Made by a program: the position numbers and the translations under genes. Shown here piece after piece: positions 16,329 through 23,531 of a stretch of 23,531 nt of DNA. The notes under the pieces were generated by a model that did no database searches, was not told the DNA's origin, and saw nothing but the letters and a program-made list of their open reading frames with translations. The stretch is from Oceanospirillaceae bacterium UBA2001 (GTDB lineage: Bacteria; Pseudomonadota; Gammaproteobacteria; Pseudomonadales; Balneatricaceae): positions 12,420-35,950 of the forward strand of contig DDCR01000129.1 in assembly GCA_002335115.1 (NCBI GenBank). The letters are read 5' to 3'. How positions within the stretch are numbered: the stretch's first letter is position 1; each line of letters opens with the position of its first letter.

Positions 16329-17132
16329 ATGTTTTTGATGTTTAATCGACACTATCATGCTTTAGTTCTGGCTTTTCAATTTTTAACACGTATCCCTGTT
16401 TATCGTGTTTTTTCCATAGCAAATAAGGTGCCGACACCGCAGGTGGCAGGGAAAGCCCTGCTTTATTACCCCATCGTAGGGGCGGTTATTGGGGGTGCTT
16501 TAATCAGTGTGCCATTATTGCTGCGTTGGCTTCAATTGGATGTGACTACGTCCATGCAGGCCGCCTTCGTTTTGGTTTTATGGGTGTGGCTAACGGGTGG
16601 GCTGCATTTGGACGGGTTAGCTGATAGTGCTGATGCTTGGTTAGGTGGTTTTGGTGATAAACAACGCACCTTGGATTTAATGAAAGATCCAACCTGTGGT
16701 CCTTCAGCAGTGATCGTATTAGTGCTGGTATTATTGCTCAAGTGGTTGGCGTTGAGTGAAGTGATTGCCGTGATCCAATTAGCCCCTACTTGGCAGTGGT
16801 TGGTGCTGTTAATCGTGCCTGTGTTGGCCCGCTTTGAAGTCATGCTGCTGATCGTACATACCCCCTATGTTCGTGCTGAGGGTTTAGGAACGGAGCTTAA
16901 AAGCCAAGCACAGACCCATTGGGTTTGGTTTTGGTGTATTTTATTAGCACTGCTCATGCTTTACCTCAACCTTTGGTTATCTTTAGTGGTGTTGACTACA
17001 GCAACCATTGGGTATGGCCTGATGCGCCGTTTAATGCTGCAACGCATTCATGGTTGGACAGGCGATACGGCTGGAGCAAGTATTGAAATGACGGAATTAA
17101 GTTTACTACTGGCTTTGTCTATGGCGTTGTAA
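16329..17132 (+). CDS. cobS: Adenosylcobinamide-GDP ribazoletransferase (cobalamin synthase)
   Basis: The 267-residue membrane protein (247 in E. coli) joins adenosylcobinamide-GDP to alpha-ribazole, completing the nucleotide loop of B12. Six or so hydrophobic segments are visible. The conserved acidic motif GGLHLDGLADSADAW lies at residues 90-104, followed by LMKDPTCGPSAV. The C-terminal GWTGDTAGASIEMTEL is also typical. It begins four bases after the cobC stop. A second ATG at 16338 is an equally possible start, with GGA of GTGGGATG spaced better for it. It is the last gene of the cob cluster; no terminator was seen after it. Confidence 0.95.
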   Translation: MFLMFNRHYHALVLAFQFLTRIPVYRVFSIANKVPTPQVAGKALLYYPIVGAVIGGALISVPLLLRWLQLDVTTSMQAAFVLVLWVWLTGGLHLDGLADSADAWLGGFGDKQRTLDLMKDPTCGPSAVIVLVLVLLLKWLALSEVIAVIQLAPTWQWLVLLIVPVLARFEVMLLIVHTPYVRAEGLGTELKSQAQTHWVWFWCILLALLMLYLNLWLSLVVLTTATIGYGLMRRLMLQRIHGWTGDTAGASIEMTELSLLLALSMAL

Positions 17133-17258
17133 ATCTTGTCTGGTTGCACCATAACTTGAATACCATTCATCTTTAACCTAAAGCTTTCACCCAGAGGTAT
17201 GCCCCAAACTGACATAATAGACATTGTTTAATTTCTTCTGTCAATACTGGAGCATGCT

Positions 17259-18104
17259 TTGAATTGTCGTTATTCCTTTGAGTTTTTCCCACCTAAATCT
17301 AGTGTGAGTAGCCTCGCTTTAGACACCTGCCTTACTGGACTTGCGACTTGGCAGCCTGAATTTTGTTCAATGACCTATGGTGCCGGTGGTTCAAGTCAGG
17401 CAGAAAGCTTTAGTGCCATTCAAAGGTTACAGCAGCGAGGGCACCTTACTGCTGCCCATATTACTGCGGCGGGTGCCAGTACCGTAGCAATTAATAAAAC
17501 AGCTCAGACATTTGTGCAAGAAGGTGTTGATCACCTAGTGGCTTTGCGTGGTGACAGTCCTAGTGGCCCCTTTATCCCCCATCCGCAAGGTTATGCTTAT
17601 GGTGCTGATTTAGTTGCAGGGTTAAGACACTGGTTTGATGGTACCATTTCAGTTGCTGGCTACCCTGAAACTCACCCAGACGCGCCTAATGTCAATGCAG
17701 ACATAGGCCATTTAGCGTCGAAGGTGGCTGCGGGGGCTAGTCAAATTATGACGCAGTACTGCTATGACACTGAGACTTTGCTGAGGTTTTCTGACCGAGT
17801 TCGTGGGCTCGCCATCACTGTGCCTATCGTGGTGGGAATTATGCCGATTCACGATATTGTGGCCATACAACGTTTTTCTGCCCGCTGTGGGGCGACTGTG
17901 CCTGCTAACATCGTGGCTCCATTTGAACGTTTGAGTGATGCAAATGATCAATTTAAATTAGCCATTGAATTTGCGGTAAAACAAATTGAACAGTTAGCTG
18001 AGCAGGGGCTTGATCAAGTGCATTTATACACTCTAAATAGGCCCCAGTGGGCCCATGGAATTTTGCATGCTTTGAAGCCAGCTAAACTGGCAAAAAGTGC
18101 GTAA
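17259..18104 (+). CDS. metF: Methylenetetrahydrofolate reductase
   Basis: A 281-residue FAD enzyme (296 in E. coli) that reduces 5,10-methylene- to 5-methyl-tetrahydrofolate for methionine synthesis. The family start S-F-E-F-F-P-P-K is at residues 6-13, with catalytic Glu8; Asp99 in LVALRGDSP contacts the flavin. [25 protein letters not shown] and [11 protein letters not shown] are also conserved. The start codon is TTG: GGAG at 17249-17252 lies six bases before it, and an in-frame TAA at 17229 excludes a longer ATG form. It therefore lacks the roughly 20-residue N-terminal extension of the E. coli enzyme. Its place after the cob genes fits supply of methyl groups to B12-dependent methionine synthase. 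Confidence 0.95.
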   Translation: MNCRYSFEFFPPKSSVSSLALDTCLTGLATWQPEFCSMTYGAGGSSQAESFSAIQRLQQRGHLTAAHITAAGASTVAINKTAQTFVQEGVDHLVALRGDSPSGPFIPHPQGYAYGADLVAGLRHWFDGTISVAGYPETHPDAPNVNADIGHLASKVAAGASQIMTQYCYDTETLLRFSDRVRGLAITVPIVVGIMPIHDIVAIQRFSARCGATVPANIVAPFERLSDANDQFKLAIEFAVKQIEQLAEQGLDQVHLYTLNRPQWAHGILHALKPAKLAKSA

Positions 18105-18163
18105 ACAGTAAGCATAAGGTATACTGCGCGGCTTCAATATTCGCCATGCAGATTAGTCGCCTT

Positions 18164-18823
18164 ATGAAACCAAAAGCAGTTGTCATCTATTCTGGTGGCA
18201 TGGACTCCTATACTGTCTTGCACCTTGCTTTGCAGCAAGGTTATGATGTCTATGCCCTGTCGTTTAACTATGGCCAACGCCATAGTAAAGAACTGGATGT
18301 GGCAGTGAGAGTGTGCGAAAGTTTAGGGGTATCGCATAAGTTAGTCGACATCACTGCGATCAACCAATTACTGCAAGGTTCATCGCTTACCTCTTCAGAT
18401 ATAGACATTCCCATGGGAGAGTATGAAGAAGATAATATGAAATCTACGGTGGTTCCTAACCGGAATATGATTTTATTATCTATGGCCATTGGTTATGCTG
18501 TGTCCTTAGGCACCACACAGGTATTTTATGGTGCCCATGCCGGTGATCATGACATCTACCCTGATTGCCGTCCTGAATTTGTTGATGCGATGAATGTTGT
18601 TTCTGCCATCGCAAATTATGATGATGTGCAAATCATCAGTCCTTTTTTACATGCAACTAAACAAGCTATTCTGCAAGCAGGCGTAGACATGGGTTTAGAT
18701 TACCGCCAAACTTGGACTTGCTACTTGGGTCAAGAAAAAGCCTGTGGTCAATGTGGTTCTTGTGTTGAGCGTTTAGACGCTTTTGCTAAAGTGGGTCTCA
18801 CAGACCCAGTGCCTTACGTGTAA
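18164..18823 (+). CDS. queC: 7-cyano-7-deazaguanine (preQ0) synthase
   Basis: From the ATG at 18164 the product has 219 residues (231 in E. coli). It converts carboxydeazaguanine to preQ0 with ATP and ammonia, on the way to queuosine in tRNA. The ATP-pyrophosphatase loop SGGMDS is at 10-15; [15 protein letters not shown] and [12 protein letters not shown] follow; the zinc ligands are Cys186, Cys194, Cys197 and Cys200. An in-frame ATG at 18146 would add six residues; no clear Shine-Dalgarno distinguishes them, and 18164 gives the usual [12 protein letters not shown] start. TATACT at 18120-18125 may be a -10 box, but no good -35 is visible. First gene of a queC-queE-queD run. Confidence 0.95.
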   Translation: MKPKAVVIYSGGMDSYTVLHLALQQGYDVYALSFNYGQRHSKELDVAVRVCESLGVSHKLVDITAINQLLQGSSLTSSDIDIPMGEYEEDNMKSTVVPNRNMILLSMAIGYAVSLGTTQVFYGAHAGDHDIYPDCRPEFVDAMNVVSAIANYDDVQIISPFLHATKQAILQAGVDMGLDYRQTWTCYLGQEKACGQCGSCVERLDAFAKVGLTDPVPYV

Positions 18824-18828
18824 GTCTG

Positions 18829-19479
18829 ATGATGTATGCCGTTAAAGAAATTTTTTATACCCTCCAAGGTGAAGGCCGCCAAGCTGGACGGCCTGCAGTT
18901 TTTTGTCGTTTTGCAGGCTGTAATCTTTGGACTGGCAGTGAGGCGCGCCGAGGCACAAGCATCTGTGATTTTTGTGACACTGACTTTGTGGGGGTGGATG
19001 GCACCCTAGGAGGACGTTATGAGGCCCACGATTTGGCACAGTCAATCGCTAGCTGTTGGCCAGAAGGCATGCCAGGCCAACCACTCGTCGTGCTCACTGG
19101 GGGTGAGCCGATGTTGCAGGTCGACCAAGCTTTAGTGCACGAGCTGCACGATCAGGGTTTTGAAATTGCTATAGAAACAAATGGTACGATAGCGGTTCCT
19201 GCCACTATTGACTGGATTTGTGTAAGTCCTAAAGGCAGTTCTAACGTTGTGCAAACCACGGGCCATGAACTCAAACTTGTATACCCACAGCGCCAAGCTA
19301 TGCCGGAACAGTTTATTGATTTTGAATTTGAACATTATTACTTACAACCACTAGATAAGTCTTACATAGCCACTTCTAACGATGACGACAACTATGTGCA
19401 ACAAACGGTTGATTACTGCTTGCGTCACCCTCAATGGCGTTTGAGCTTGCAAACCCACAAAATTACAGGCATCCGTTAA
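18829..19479 (+). CDS. queE: 7-carboxy-7-deazaguanine synthase (radical SAM)
   Basis: The 216-residue enzyme (223 in E. coli) performs the radical ring contraction from carboxytetrahydropterin to carboxydeazaguanine. The iron-sulfur cysteines are Cys31, Cys46 and Cys49, in the CX14CX2C spacing of the E. coli and Burkholderia type rather than the common CX3CX2[19 protein letters not shown] precedes it and [11 protein letters not shown] (SAM binding) follows. The gene starts five bases after the queC stop, without a clear ribosome binding site, which suggests translational coupling. A second ATG directly follows the first. Its stop overlaps the queD start by one base. E. coli QueE uses flavodoxin as reductant. 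Confidence 0.95.
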   Translation: MMYAVKEIFYTLQGEGRQAGRPAVFCRFAGCNLWTGSEARRGTSICDFCDTDFVGVDGTLGGRYEAHDLAQSIASCWPEGMPGQPLVVLTGGEPMLQVDQALVHELHDQGFEIAIETNGTIAVPATIDWICVSPKGSSNVVQTTGHELKLVYPQRQAMPEQFIDFEFEHYYLQPLDKSYIATSNDDDNYVQQTVDYCLRHPQWRLSLQTHKITGIR

Positions 19480-19835
19480 TGGAAATATATAAAGACTTCA
19501 GCTTTGATTCAGCACACTTTTTACCCAACGTTCCGGCAGGGCATAAGTGTGGTCGTCTGCATGGCCATACCTTTCAATTGCGTATTGTGGTGACAGGCCC
19601 TGTGGGTGAAACAACGGGTTGGATTATGGATTTTGGTGATATTAAACAGATTTTTAAACCCCTTTATGACCAGTTAGACCATAACTACTTAAACGATATT
19701 AAAGGCTTAGAAAATCCGACTAGTGAAGTCATGGTGCAATGGATCTGGCAACAGCTGAAACCACTACTGCCGCAGCTTGCACGCTTAGAGTTGAAAGAAA
19801 CCTGTACCTCTGGTTGTGTGTATATAGGCGAATAA
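19479..19835 (+). CDS. queD: 6-carboxy-5,6,7,8-tetrahydropterin synthase
   Basis: From the ATG at 19479 the product has 118 residues (121 in E. coli). It forms carboxytetrahydropterin from dihydroneopterin triphosphate, the step before QueE. The zinc histidines lie in SAHFLPNVP (His13) and GRLHGHTF (His28, His30); Cys24 in [10 protein letters not shown] is the catalytic cysteine. [30 protein letters not shown] and [13 protein letters not shown] are near-identical to the enteric enzyme. The start shares a base with the queE stop (TAATG), while an upstream ATG at 19434 lies well inside queE and was rejected. Confidence 0.97.
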   Translation: MEIYKDFSFDSAHFLPNVPAGHKCGRLHGHTFQLRIVVTGPVGETTGWIMDFGDIKQIFKPLYDQLDHNYLNDIKGLENPTSEVMVQWIWQQLKPLLPQLARLELKETCTSGCVYIGE

Positions 19836-19838
19836 TGC

Positions 19839-20252
19839 ATGGCTCTTGACGGCTTAACCAACAATGATATTAAACACATTCGGGATCAGGTAAAAACCAT
19901 TGCGGTGGTAGGCTTGTCCCCCAAGCCCCATCGTGCCAGTCATCAAGTGGCTTTGTACCTGCAACAACAGGGCTACCAGATTATTCCGGTGCACCCTCAG
20001 CATCAAACCATCTTAGGCTTAACCTGCTACCCAAACCTTGCGGCTATTCCCATGCATGTGGATATGGTGGATTGTTTTCGTGCCAGTGAAGCCATGCCAG
20101 ATTTGACTGATGAGGTCATTGCTATTGGGGCTAAGGTGATGTGGATGCAGTTAGGCATTTACCATGCAGATGCAGCCACCAAGGCAAGAGCTGCTGGCAT
20201 TGCTGTGGTGATGGACCGTTGTCCTAAAATTGAGTTTCCTCGGCTTAACTAA
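19839..20252 (+). CDS. CoA-binding domain protein (YccU-like), function unknown
   Basis: A 137-residue protein with a single CoA-binding Rossmann domain, the size of E. coli YccU. The nucleotide-binding turn is IAVVGLSPKPHRASHQVA near residues 21-38, followed by YQIIPVHPQHQTILGLTCYPNL and VDMVDCFRASEAMP. The C-terminal KVMWMQLGIYHADAATKARAAGIAVVMDRCPKIE block is the normal ending of the family. It starts three bases after the queD stop, so it belongs to the same transcript, but no role in queuosine synthesis is known for this family. The domain resembles that of succinyl-CoA synthetase alpha without the catalytic part. Confidence 0.88.
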   Translation: MALDGLTNNDIKHIRDQVKTIAVVGLSPKPHRASHQVALYLQQQGYQIIPVHPQHQTILGLTCYPNLAAIPMHVDMVDCFRASEAMPDLTDEVIAIGAKVMWMQLGIYHADAATKARAAGIAVVMDRCPKIEFPRLN

Positions 20253-20420
20253 CTACGTTAAGGTGGGTGGCCAAGGTTGCGCCTTAATCCAGTCTTTTTA
20301 AGATTAATGGGCAGATACCGATCTTTCTAAATAGCATATTGTCATTCGGTGTGATTATTAGGTTACAACAAAATCCCTCAATCTTAGTCTAAATCTCTCT
20401 CATAAAGTGATGGGGAAACG

Positions 20421-20450
20421 GTGCCAAAAATCACCACTATCGGGTATAAT
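20421..20450 (+). promoter_or_regulatory. Sigma70-type promoter of prfB
   Basis: A perfect TATAAT at 20445-20450 is preceded by GTGCCA at 20421-20426 (four of six -35 consensus bases) with an 18-base spacer. The ATG of prfB follows 52 bases later. The rest of the 250-base spacer after the CoA-binding protein gene shows only an inverted repeat TTAAGG/CCTTAA (20258-20287) with a poorly placed T run, not a convincing terminator. Confidence 0.65.
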
Positions 20451-20502
20451 GCCGCCATAAATTTGCACTAACTAGAGCGCCTGCTTTGCTGGTAATGCCA
20501 TA

Positions 20503-21601
20503 ATGTTTGAAATCAATCCCTACATCCAAGCCATGAAAGACCTAGCTGAGCGCACCCAAGTGCTTAGGGGGTATCTTTGACTATGCTGACAAACAAGAGC
20601 GTTTAGTTGAAGTCGAGCGTGAACTCGAGCAACCTGACGTATGGAATGACGCAGAACGAGCCCAGGCCCTAGGGAAAGAGCGATCATTGCTTGAGGGCGT
20701 GGTTAATACCATCGACACCATGGACTCAGGCCTAATCGATGCCCGTGACTTACTGGATTTGGCGGTTGAAGAAAACGATCAAGATACGCTTGACGAGGTA
20801 CAGTCTGAACTGGATGCTCTAACCATGGGTTTAGAAAAGCTTGAGTTTAGGCGCATGTTTTCTGGTGAGATGGATGCTAACGCGGCTTTTTTAGATATTC
20901 AATCAGGTTCTGGTGGCACTGAGGCTCAGGACTGGGCCAGTATGATTTTGCGTATGTACCTGCGATGGGGTGAACACAAAGGTTTTAAAGTTGAGCTTAT
21001 GGAAGTGAGCGATGGTGATGTTGCAGGCATAAAAAGTGCCACCATTCGTTTTGATGGTGATTATGCCTTTGGTTGGTTACGCACAGAAACAGGCGTGCAT
21101 CGTTTAGTGCGAAAGTCGCCATTTGATTCTAGCAGTCGCCGGCACACTTCCTTTGCTTCAGTCTTTGTATCGCCCGAAATTGATGACAATATAGACATAG
21201 AGATTAATCCAGCTGATCTGAGGGTAGATACCTATCGTGCCAGTGGTGCTGGTGGTCAGCACGTTAACAAAACAGATTCTGCCGTGCGTCTAACGCACGC
21301 TCCTTCAGGAATTGTGGTGCAGTGTCAGAATCAACGATCGCAACACCAAAACCGAGATTCAGCTATGAAACAGCTGCGCGCAAAGTTGTACGAGCAAGAA
21401 ATGCTCAAGCGCCAGGAGGCTTCTCAAGCCCTAGAAGACACTAAATCAGATATTGGCTGGGGCAGCCAGATCCGTTCTTACGTGCTTGATGACCAACGCA
21501 TTAAAGACCTGCGCACCAACGTACAAACCGGTGGTTGTGATAAGGTGTTGGATGGTGACTTAGACCAGTTTATTGTAGCCAGCTTAAAAGCTGGGTTATG
21601 A
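20503..21601 (+). CDS. prfB: Peptide chain release factor 2 (programmed +1 frameshift)
   Basis: Translation starts at ATG 20503 ([13 protein letters not shown]), reaches an in-frame TGA at 20578-20580 as codon 26, and continues in the +1 frame ([16 protein letters not shown]) to a TGA-less stop region ending at 21601. The joined product has 365 residues, the same as E. coli RF2. It releases peptides at UGA and UAA. The codon-recognition tripeptide SPF is at 205-207 and the catalytic GGQ at 250-252. Residue 246 is alanine (YRASGAGGQ), not the threonine of E. coli K-12, which lowers activity there. lysS follows, as in E. coli. Confidence 0.97.
20566..20581 (+). promoter_or_regulatory. RF2 autoregulatory +1 frameshift site
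   Basis: AGGGGG (20566-20571) is an internal Shine-Dalgarno three bases before CTT (20575-20577), followed by TGA-C (20578-20581). The segment AGGGGGTATCTTTGAC is identical to the E. coli prfB site. When RF2 is scarce the ribosome pauses at UGA, slips from CUU to UUU and reads on in the +1 frame, so RF2 level controls its own synthesis. Confidence 0.97.
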
Positions 21602-21659
21602 ATCCAATCTAGCAAGCAACCACATAAAAGACCATGACCCAAGAATAGAACCTAGACTT

Positions 21660-23156
21660 ATGAATGATACTAACGAAAGTTTAACGCAAGACGACAACAA
21701 ATTAATTGCTGAGCGTCGTGCTAAATTAGCCAAGCGTCGCGCCGAGGGCAATGCCTTTCCTAACGATTTTCGCCGCGATAGCTACGCCCAAGACCTGCAG
21801 CAGGCCCATGGTGAAAAAGATAAGCCTGAGTTAGAAGGCTTGGCTATGCAGGTTAAGGTTGCCGGTCGTATCATTCGAAATCGTGGCGCCTTCATGGAAA
21901 TTCAGGACGTGTCTGGTCGTATTCAGTTGTATGTTAACCGCAAAGGCCTGCAACCAGAGCAACTAGAGGAGATCAAGACCTGGGACCTTGGTGATATTGT
22001 GGGGGTAGTAGGCACCTTACAAAAATCGGGTAAAGGCGATCTTTTTGTGGATATGTCTGAGCCCCAGTTACTCACCAAAGCCTTGCGTCCCCTGCCTGAT
22101 AAGCATCATGGTCTTGCAGACCAAGAAATGCGTTATCGTCAGCGTTATGTTGATCTTATTGTGAATGAAGAATCCCGCAATACCTTCATTATGCGCACAC
22201 GTGTGGTCGAAGCCATTCGTCAGTACCTCATTAAGCGCGAGTTCATGGAGGTAGAAACACCCATGATGCAAGTGATACCTGGTGGTGCCTCAGCCCGTCC
22301 CTTTATTACCCATCACAATGCTCTAGACCGTGATATGTACTTGCGGGTTGCCCCAGAACTTTACCTTAAACGGTTGGTTGTGGGTGGCTTTGAGCGTGTG
22401 TTTGAGATTAATCGTAATTTCCGCAACGAAGGCTTGTCTACGCGCCATAACCCAGAATTTACCATGTTAGAGTTCTACTGGTCCTATGCTGACTATCGGG
22501 ACCTTATGGACTTAACTGAAGGCATGTTACGACACATTGCTGAGTCTGTGCTGGGTAACAGTAAAGTCACCTATCAAGGGAGCGAATTTGACTTTGCTCA
22601 ACCGTTTAAACGCATCTCGGTATTTGACGCCATCTTGCACTATAACCCAGACCTTAAAGCAGATCAGTTAACCGATGAAACAGGTGCTCGCGCCATTGCT
22701 GAAGGTCTTGGTATTCCACTGAAGCCTTATTACGGATTGGGCAAGGTGCAAATTGAAATTTTTGAAAAGACCGTAGAAGACCGATTAGATCAGCCTACCT
22801 TTATTACGCATTATCCCGCTGAGGTTTCCCCCTTAGCCCGTCGTAACGACCTCGACCCATTTGTTACTGATCGTTTTGAATTCTTTGTTGGTGGTCGTGA
22901 AATTGCTAATGGGTTCTCAGAACTTAATGATGCCGAAGATCAAGCTGAGCGTTTCCTAGCTCAAGTCGCCGAGAAAGATGCGGGTGATGATGAAGCCATG
23001 CATTATGACGCAGATTACATAGCGGCGCTTGAATATGGCATGCCACCTACGGCAGGTGAGGGCATTGGTATTGATCGCTTGGTCATGCTGTTTACCAATG
23101 CGCCTTCGATTCGTGATGTGTTGTTGTTTCCGCACATGCGCCCCGAAGTAAAATAG
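21660..23156 (+). CDS. lysS: Lysyl-tRNA synthetase, class II
   Basis: The 498-residue cytoplasmic enzyme (505 in E. coli) charges tRNA-Lys. The N-terminal OB-fold anticodon-binding domain includes [17 protein letters not shown] and [12 protein letters not shown]. Class II motif 1 surrounds [21 protein letters not shown], motif 2 is [24 protein letters not shown], and motif 3 is [15 protein letters not shown] followed by [14 protein letters not shown]. The gene begins 58 bases after prfB with no terminator between, so co-transcription with prfB is likely. The ribosome binding site before ATG 21660 is weak. ung starts 15 bases after its stop. Confidence 0.97.
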   Translation: MNDTNESLTQDDNKLIAERRAKLAKRRAEGNAFPNDFRRDSYAQDLQQAHGEKDKPELEGLAMQVKVAGRIIRNRGAFMEIQDVSGRIQLYVNRKGLQPEQLEEIKTWDLGDIVGVVGTLQKSGKGDLFVDMSEPQLLTKALRPLPDKHHGLADQEMRYRQRYVDLIVNEESRNTFIMRTRVVEAIRQYLIKREFMEVETPMMQVIPGGASARPFITHHNALDRDMYLRVAPELYLKRLVVGGFERVFEINRNFRNEGLSTRHNPEFTMLEFYWSYADYRDLMDLTEGMLRHIAESVLGNSKVTYQGSEFDFAQPFKRISVFDAILHYNPDLKADQLTDETGARAIAEGLGIPLKPYYGLGKVQIEIFEKTVEDRLDQPTFITHYPAEVSPLARRNDLDPFVTDRFEFFVGGREIANGFSELNDAEDQAERFLAQVAEKDAGDDEAMHYDADYIAALEYGMPPTAGEGIGIDRLVMLFTNAPSIRDVLLFPHMRPEVK

Positions 23157-23171
23157 CTTTTTGGTCCAATT

Positions 23172-23531
23172 GTGGCTCAATCTATTTGGCAAGATGCACA
23201 CCTAGACCAGCTTGATGAGGGCTGGCTTAGGGTGTTGCAGCCGTGCTTACAGCTGCCACAAGTTGAACGACTGGCTACCTTTCTTCAAATTCAGTTAGAT
23301 CAGCAGATCAAGGTGCTACCGGCTCAAAAAGATTGGTTTAACGCCTTTAAACTAACACCCTTTAAGCAGGTCAAAGTCGTGATTTTGGGTCAAGACCCAT
23401 ACCATGGTGTGGAGCAGGGCTTACCCCAAGCTCATGGGTTGAGCTTTTCTGTAAATGAAGGTGTTAAAACGCCCCCATCCTTGCGCAATGTGCTCAAAGA
23501 GTTACATGCTGATTTAGCCATTCGGTCAGCC
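23172..23531 (+). CDS. ung: Uracil-DNA glycosylase, N-terminal part (runs off the window)
   Basis: The frame starts with GTG at 23172; the in-frame lysS stop at 23154 leaves no upstream ATG, so GTG is the best start. The first 120 residues are present and the gene continues past the window end. The enzyme removes uracil from DNA. The water-activating motif GQDPYHG is at residues 73-79, with catalytic Asp75; AHGLSFSV and [12 protein letters not shown] follow as in the family. Compared with the usual GQDPYHGPGQAHGL, this protein reads [18 protein letters not shown], about four residues longer. The gene is likely co-transcribed with lysS. Confidence 0.93.
   Translation, partial: MAQSIWQDAHLDQLDEGWLRVLQPCLQLPQVERLATFLQIQLDQQIKVLPAQKDWFNAFKLTPFKQVKVVILGQDPYHGVEQGLPQAHGLSFSVNEGVKTPPSLRNVLKELHADLAIRSA

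Noticed and set aside
17200..17232. MetJ-type met box upstream of metF (AGACATTG)
   Set aside because: Only a single loose match is present, whereas MetJ operators need at least two adjacent eight-base boxes.
18105..18163. preQ1/preQ0-type riboswitch before queC
   Set aside because: The leader after the possible -10 at 18120 is under 35 bases and shows no hairpin with an A-rich tail.
20258..20298. TTAAGG/CCTTAA inverted repeat after the CoA-binding protein gene, considered as a terminator
   Set aside because: The stem is short, the loop is 18 bases, and the T run starts seven bases beyond the stem.

Overview
The window reads as chromosomal DNA of a gammaproteobacterium. The reasons are the spc and alpha ribosomal-protein operons in enterobacterial order, an RNA polymerase alpha subunit whose C-terminal domain keeps the enterobacterial motifs, uvrA and ssb divergent around a LexA-type box, prfB with the canonical +1 frameshift site directly before lysS, and CX14CX2C-type QueE. 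A genus cannot be named from this sequence. No integrase, transposase, phage gene, tRNA, rRNA or CRISPR array was seen.

Layout. (1) 1-6095, + strand: the end of the spc operon (rplF 3' end, rplR, rpsE, rpmD, rplO, secY, rpmJ), then a strong sigma70-type promoter, the alpha operon (rpsM, rpsK, rpsD, rpoA, rplQ) and an intrinsic terminator. (2) 6096-9938: a hairpin-rich convergent spacer, uvrA on the - strand, a divergent control region with an SOS box, and ssb with its own promoter and terminator. (3) 9993-12880: an MFS transporter (+) meeting a CoA-transferase/flavodoxin pair (-), with overlapping 3' ends. (4) 12881-13300: the only long stretch without an intact gene. It holds a short repeat tract, a + strand terminator with no visible gene to serve, and what looks like a frameshifted remnant of a lost gene. 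(5) 13301-17132: a cobalamin block of cobO (-) diverging from cobU, cobT, cobC and cobS (+). (6) 17259-20252: metF, then queC-queE-queD for preQ0 synthesis and a small CoA-binding protein. (7) 20421-23531: prfB, lysS and the first part of ung.

How the genes work together. The cob genes cover corrinoid adenosylation and nucleotide-loop assembly, the late or salvage half of B12 synthesis; no corrin-ring gene is present. MetF makes the methyl-tetrahydrofolate used by B12-dependent methionine synthase, so its place beside the cob genes is sensible. The long-chain flavodoxin is a plausible electron donor for corrinoid reduction before CobO and for the radical-SAM enzyme QueE; this is inference from known biochemistry in enteric bacteria. 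uvrA, ssb and ung are DNA-repair functions, and the rest is core translation.

No convincing undescribed multi-gene system was found. The items most worth a second look are the orphan terminator (possible small RNA), the gene remnant below cobO, and a small insertion next to the active-site motif of Ung.
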